From: Bacteroidaceae bacterium | GTDB taxonomy: Bacteria > Bacteroidota > Bacteroidia > Bacteroidales > Bacteroidaceae | NCBI GenBank assembly: GCA_024398435.1 | Contig: JAKSJD010000006.1 | Location: forward strand, 113,930 to 177,929 | Reading direction: 5' to 3' | Length of the DNA: 64,000 bases | Shown: positions 62,069-64,000 of the stretch, one piece after another | Layout of the letters: each line of letters opens with the position of its first letter | Numbering within the stretch: position 1 is the stretch's first letter | The notes under the pieces: generated by a model | Told to the model about the DNA's origin: nothing | Seen by the model: only the letters and a program-made list of their open reading frames with translations | Databases searched by the model: none | Made by a program: the position numbers and the translations under genes

Positions 62069-63268
62069 CTATTCCGTTCTTCCCGGATAAGCTTCGAGTG
62101 CCTTCTTCAAGACAATTAAGGCCTTCACCAAATCATCTTTCTTCAACACATAAGCAATTCTGACCTCGTTTCGACCAGAGCCCGGTGTGGTGTAGAAACC
62201 TGCTGCCGGAGCCAACATAACCGTCTGTCCTTCGTATTCAAACTTGGAAAGACACCATTCACAGAATTTCTCACTATCATCGACTGGCAGTTTTGCCACT
62301 GTATAGAATGCACCCATTGGGATTGGAGAATACACTCCAGGTATGCGGTTGAGTCCATCAATGAGGCATTTTCTTCTTTCCACATATTCATCATAAACGT
62401 CTCTCGTATATGATTCGGGTACATCGAGCGAAGCTTCGGCAATGACCTGTCCGATAAGAGGAGGACTGAGGCGAGCCTGACAGAACTTCATAACGGCCTG
62501 ACGAACTGCTTTGTTTTTCGTGATAAGTGCTCCAATGCGGATTCCGCACTCACTGTATCGCTTCGAAACAGAGTCGATGAGTACCACATTGTTTTCAATG
62601 CCTTCAAGATGACAAGCCGAAATGTAAGGACTTCCAGTGTAGATAAACTCGCGATAAACCTCATCGGAGAAGAGATACAGATCGTATTTCTTCACGAGAT
62701 CACGAATCTGATTCATCTCTCTACGGGTATAGAGATAGCCCGTTGGGTTGTTTGGATTGCAGATGAGGATAGCTCGAGTGCGCTCATTTATCAGTTCTTC
62801 AAACTTTTCGACCTTGGGAAGAGAGAATCCTTCTTCAATCGTTGTTGCAATCGTACGAATCACAGCTCCGGCTGAGATTGCAAAGGCCATATAGTTGGCA
62901 TAAGCTGGTTCCGGAACGATGATTTCGTCTCCTGGGTTCAGACAAGAAAGGAAAGCGAACAACACTGCCTCGCTTCCTCCGCTTGTGATGATTATATCGT
63001 CGGCCGTAAGCTTGATATTGAACTTATCATAATAGCCTACCAACTTCTCGCGATAGCTTCTGTAGCCCTGGCTCGGACTGTATTCGAGAATCTTTCGGTC
63101 GATATTCTTCATAGCATCGAGTGCTACCTGTGGAGTCGGAAGATCTGGCTGACCAATATTGAGATGATATACATGAATGCCCCTTTTCTTGGCATCTTCA
63201 GCCAAAGGAGCTAACTTTCGTATAGGCGATGAAGGCATCTCTGTGCCACGTACCGATATGTTTGGCAT
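62069..63268 (-). CDS. Class I/II pyridoxal-phosphate aminotransferase
   Basis: 399 residues of the aspartate-aminotransferase fold, subgroup Ib-like. HLNIGQPDLPTPQVALDAM, SPSQGYRSYREKLVGYY, ITSGGSEAVLFAFLSCLNPG, LICNPNNPTGYLYTRREM, LYLFSDEVYREFIY and the PLP lysine in LIDSVSKRYSECGIRIG are clear, plus RNEVRIAYVL near the end. It probably transaminates aspartate, or an aromatic or branched substrate, to 2-oxoglutarate; specificity unknown. The start at 63268 (MPNISVRGTEMPSSP) is set by the -7 box at 63299; the longer frame runs through the promoter cassette. Confidence 0.9.
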   Translation of the reverse strand: MPNISVRGTEMPSSPIRKLAPLAEDAKKRGIHVYHLNIGQPDLPTPQVALDAMKNIDRKILEYSPSQGYRSYREKLVGYYDKFNIKLTADDIIITSGGSEAVLFAFLSCLNPGDEIIVPEPAYANYMAFAISAGAVIRTIATTIEEGFSLPKVEKFEELINERTRAILICNPNNPTGYLYTRREMNQIRDLVKKYDLYLFSDEVYREFIYTGSPYISACHLEGIENNVVLIDSVSKRYSECGIRIGALITKNKAVRQAVMKFCQARLSPPLIGQVIAEASLDVPESYTRDVYDEYVERRKCLIDGLNRIPGVYSPIPMGAFYTVAKLPVDDSEKFCEWCLSKFEYEGQTVMLAPAAGFYTTPGSGRNEVRIAYVLKKDDLVKALIVLKKALEAYPGRTE

Positions 63269-63298
63269 TGTTTTATTTCGATTTATGATTTCGAACTG

Positions 63299-63398
63299 CA
63301 AAGGTAGTAATTTTAAGTGAAAAGTGAAGAGGGAAAAGAGAAAAATGTTAAATAATGTCCATTCTTCATTCTCCATTCATCATTATTTACTATCTTTG
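63299..63398. promoter_or_regulatory. 100-bp divergent promoter cassette, copy 4
   Basis: CAAAGGTA (63299-63306, minus TACCTTTG for the aminotransferase) and TATCTTTG (63391-63398, plus for the lipoprotein) flank exactly 84 bp. The left arm has four heptads at 63316-63343 (AGTGAAA, AGTGAAG type) starting 10 bp from the box, as in copy 3. The right arm has four in-phase heptads at 63361-63388 (ATTCTTC, ATTCTCC, ATTCATC, ATTATTT) plus two bases before the box, as in copy 2. Confidence 0.75.
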
Positions 63399-63426
63399 TG
63401 CTGAAAATTCAAAACAAATTTGCATT

Positions 63427-63666
63427 ATGCCTAAATTTCTCGAATCACATATCAACCAACTAATATGCTTTTTATTATGCATATTAGGATTCTCGTCGTG
63501 TGCAAGGAAAAACAACATAGAGAAGGAAATAAAGCCAAAGCCAATAATCATGCGTGAGATAAGGGTTCTTTACGGACCTCCTCCAACACAATTCAGGGAA
63601 GTAGAATCAGTTTCTCCAACCGAAAACGCCACAGCCGTTGACAGCATAAAGAAGGAGACGAAATAG
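63427..63666 (+). CDS. Small lipoprotein of unknown function
   Basis: 79 residues. Signal segment with lipobox cysteine 25 (LGFSSC) followed by ARKNNIEKEIKPKP. The mature part is short, with proline-rich LYGPPPTQF and a charged end (DSIKKETK). The -7 box at 63391 makes ATG 63427 the start; the longer frame from 63355 begins inside the cassette. Unrecognised family; envelope location inferred. Confidence 0.7.
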   Translation: MPKFLESHINQLICFLLCILGFSSCARKNNIEKEIKPKPIIMREIRVLYGPPPTQFREVESVSPTENATAVDSIKKETK

Positions 63667-63760
63667 AGGTTTTACGATTCGTTCTTGCACTTAAAACGGC
63701 ATTCAAACGCCCTTTTGTTGTGCTTATTTGCAATTTTGAAGCAAAAAAAACGCAAAAAGT

Positions 63761-63791
63761 TTTGGTAGTTTTAGAAAATGTATTACCTTTG
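63761..63791 (+). promoter_or_regulatory. tRNA operon promoter
   Basis: -33 TTTG (63761-63764) and -7 TACCTTTG (63784-63791), 19 bp apart. The stretch AAAAAGTTTTGGTAGTT is shared with the promoter part of the 184-bp dispersed element. Confidence 0.75.
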
Positions 63792-63833
63792 CAGTCGCAA
63801 TTCAGCGGAAGAGCAACAAAAAGCCTCGACAGA

Positions 63834-63914
63834 GCCCACGTGGCGGAATGGTAGACGCGCTCGTTTCAGGTGCGAGTGTTGAGAGACGTGCAAGTTCGAT
63901 TCTTGTCGTGGGCA
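63834..63914 (+). tRNA. tRNA-Leu (CAG)
   Basis: Acceptor GCCCACG/CGTGGGC (63834-63840 with 63907-63913), anticodon loop TTCAGGT (CAG, Leu), a long variable arm as expected for Leu, discriminator A at 63914. CCA not encoded. Confidence 0.95.
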
Positions 63915-63948
63915 CTAAGGTTTGAAACAATAGAAAAGCAAAATATTT

Positions 63949-64000
63949 GCGGAAATAGCTCAGTTGGTAGAGCACAACCTTGCCAAGGTTGGGGTCGCGA
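63949..64000 (+). tRNA. tRNA-Gly (GCC), cut by window end
   Basis: Starts GCGGAAATAGCTCAGTTGGT; anticodon loop CTTGCCAA (GCC, Gly). The T arm and 3' acceptor lie beyond the window. 34 bp after tRNA-Leu, so one transcript. Confidence 0.92.

Overview
The window reads as a chromosome segment of a member of the Bacteroidales, most likely a Prevotella-like organism. The evidence is a SusC/SusD pair, other TonB-dependent transport proteins, a PPi-dependent phosphofructokinase, an AddAB-type helicase-nuclease pair, no Shine-Dalgarno sequences, and a Bacteroidetes -7 box (TAnnTTTG) in front of most transcription units. No prophage, insertion sequence, CRISPR array or rRNA operon is visible.

Layout. 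1-2400: 3' part of folD, tRNA-His, a family 2 glycosyltransferase. 2379-8532: addA/addB. 8.5-18.1 kb: small membrane proteins, a nucleotidyltransferase-fold protein, a DegT aminotransferase, a CsgG-like secreted protein, an alkylguanine methyltransferase, an NhaC antiporter, a GH25 lysozyme and PPi-PFK. 18.6-29.4 kb: TonB receptor, htpG, TPR membrane protein, ribH, tamB. 29.8-35.5 kb: SusC-SusD-lipoprotein unit. 36.5-39.5 kb: SprT-like protein, tRNA-Lys, a 43-residue lipoprotein, DUF6078-like protein, acetyltransferase. 39.7-42.5 kb: aromatic amino acid genes (DAHP synthase, tyrA, chorismate mutase with a shortened dehydratase-like domain). 42.7-45.1 kb: ferritin, superoxide reductase, LysR regulator. 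45.2-50.2 kb: GH3 glycosidase and a secreted phosphatase around an unusual intergenic patch. 51.3-55.8 kb: a tight six-gene minus-strand operon (FKBP, aroC, ssb, phosphopantetheinyl transferase, kdsA, kdsD). 55.9-63.7 kb: secreted proteins, a Lol-type permease, an aminotransferase and a lipoprotein. The window ends in tRNA-Leu and the start of tRNA-Gly.

The most unusual content is intergenic. Four divergent promoter regions are exactly 100 bp from box to box: two outward TAnnTTTG boxes separated by exactly 84 bp. Their spacers are built largely from imperfect 7-bp tandem repeats, and at least two of the cassettes are recognisably the same element in opposite orientations. Similar 6- to 10-bp-period arrays abut other promoters. 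A second positional class starts 4-11 bp after the stop codons of eight genes. Three further dispersed intergenic families occur twice each: a 132-bp AT-rich element with TGTACA sites, a 184-bp element carrying its own promoter, and a 22-bp-phased GGAC hairpin array. There is also a 208-bp unit bounded by perfect 29-bp inverted repeats. All counts were made by eye from the sequence.
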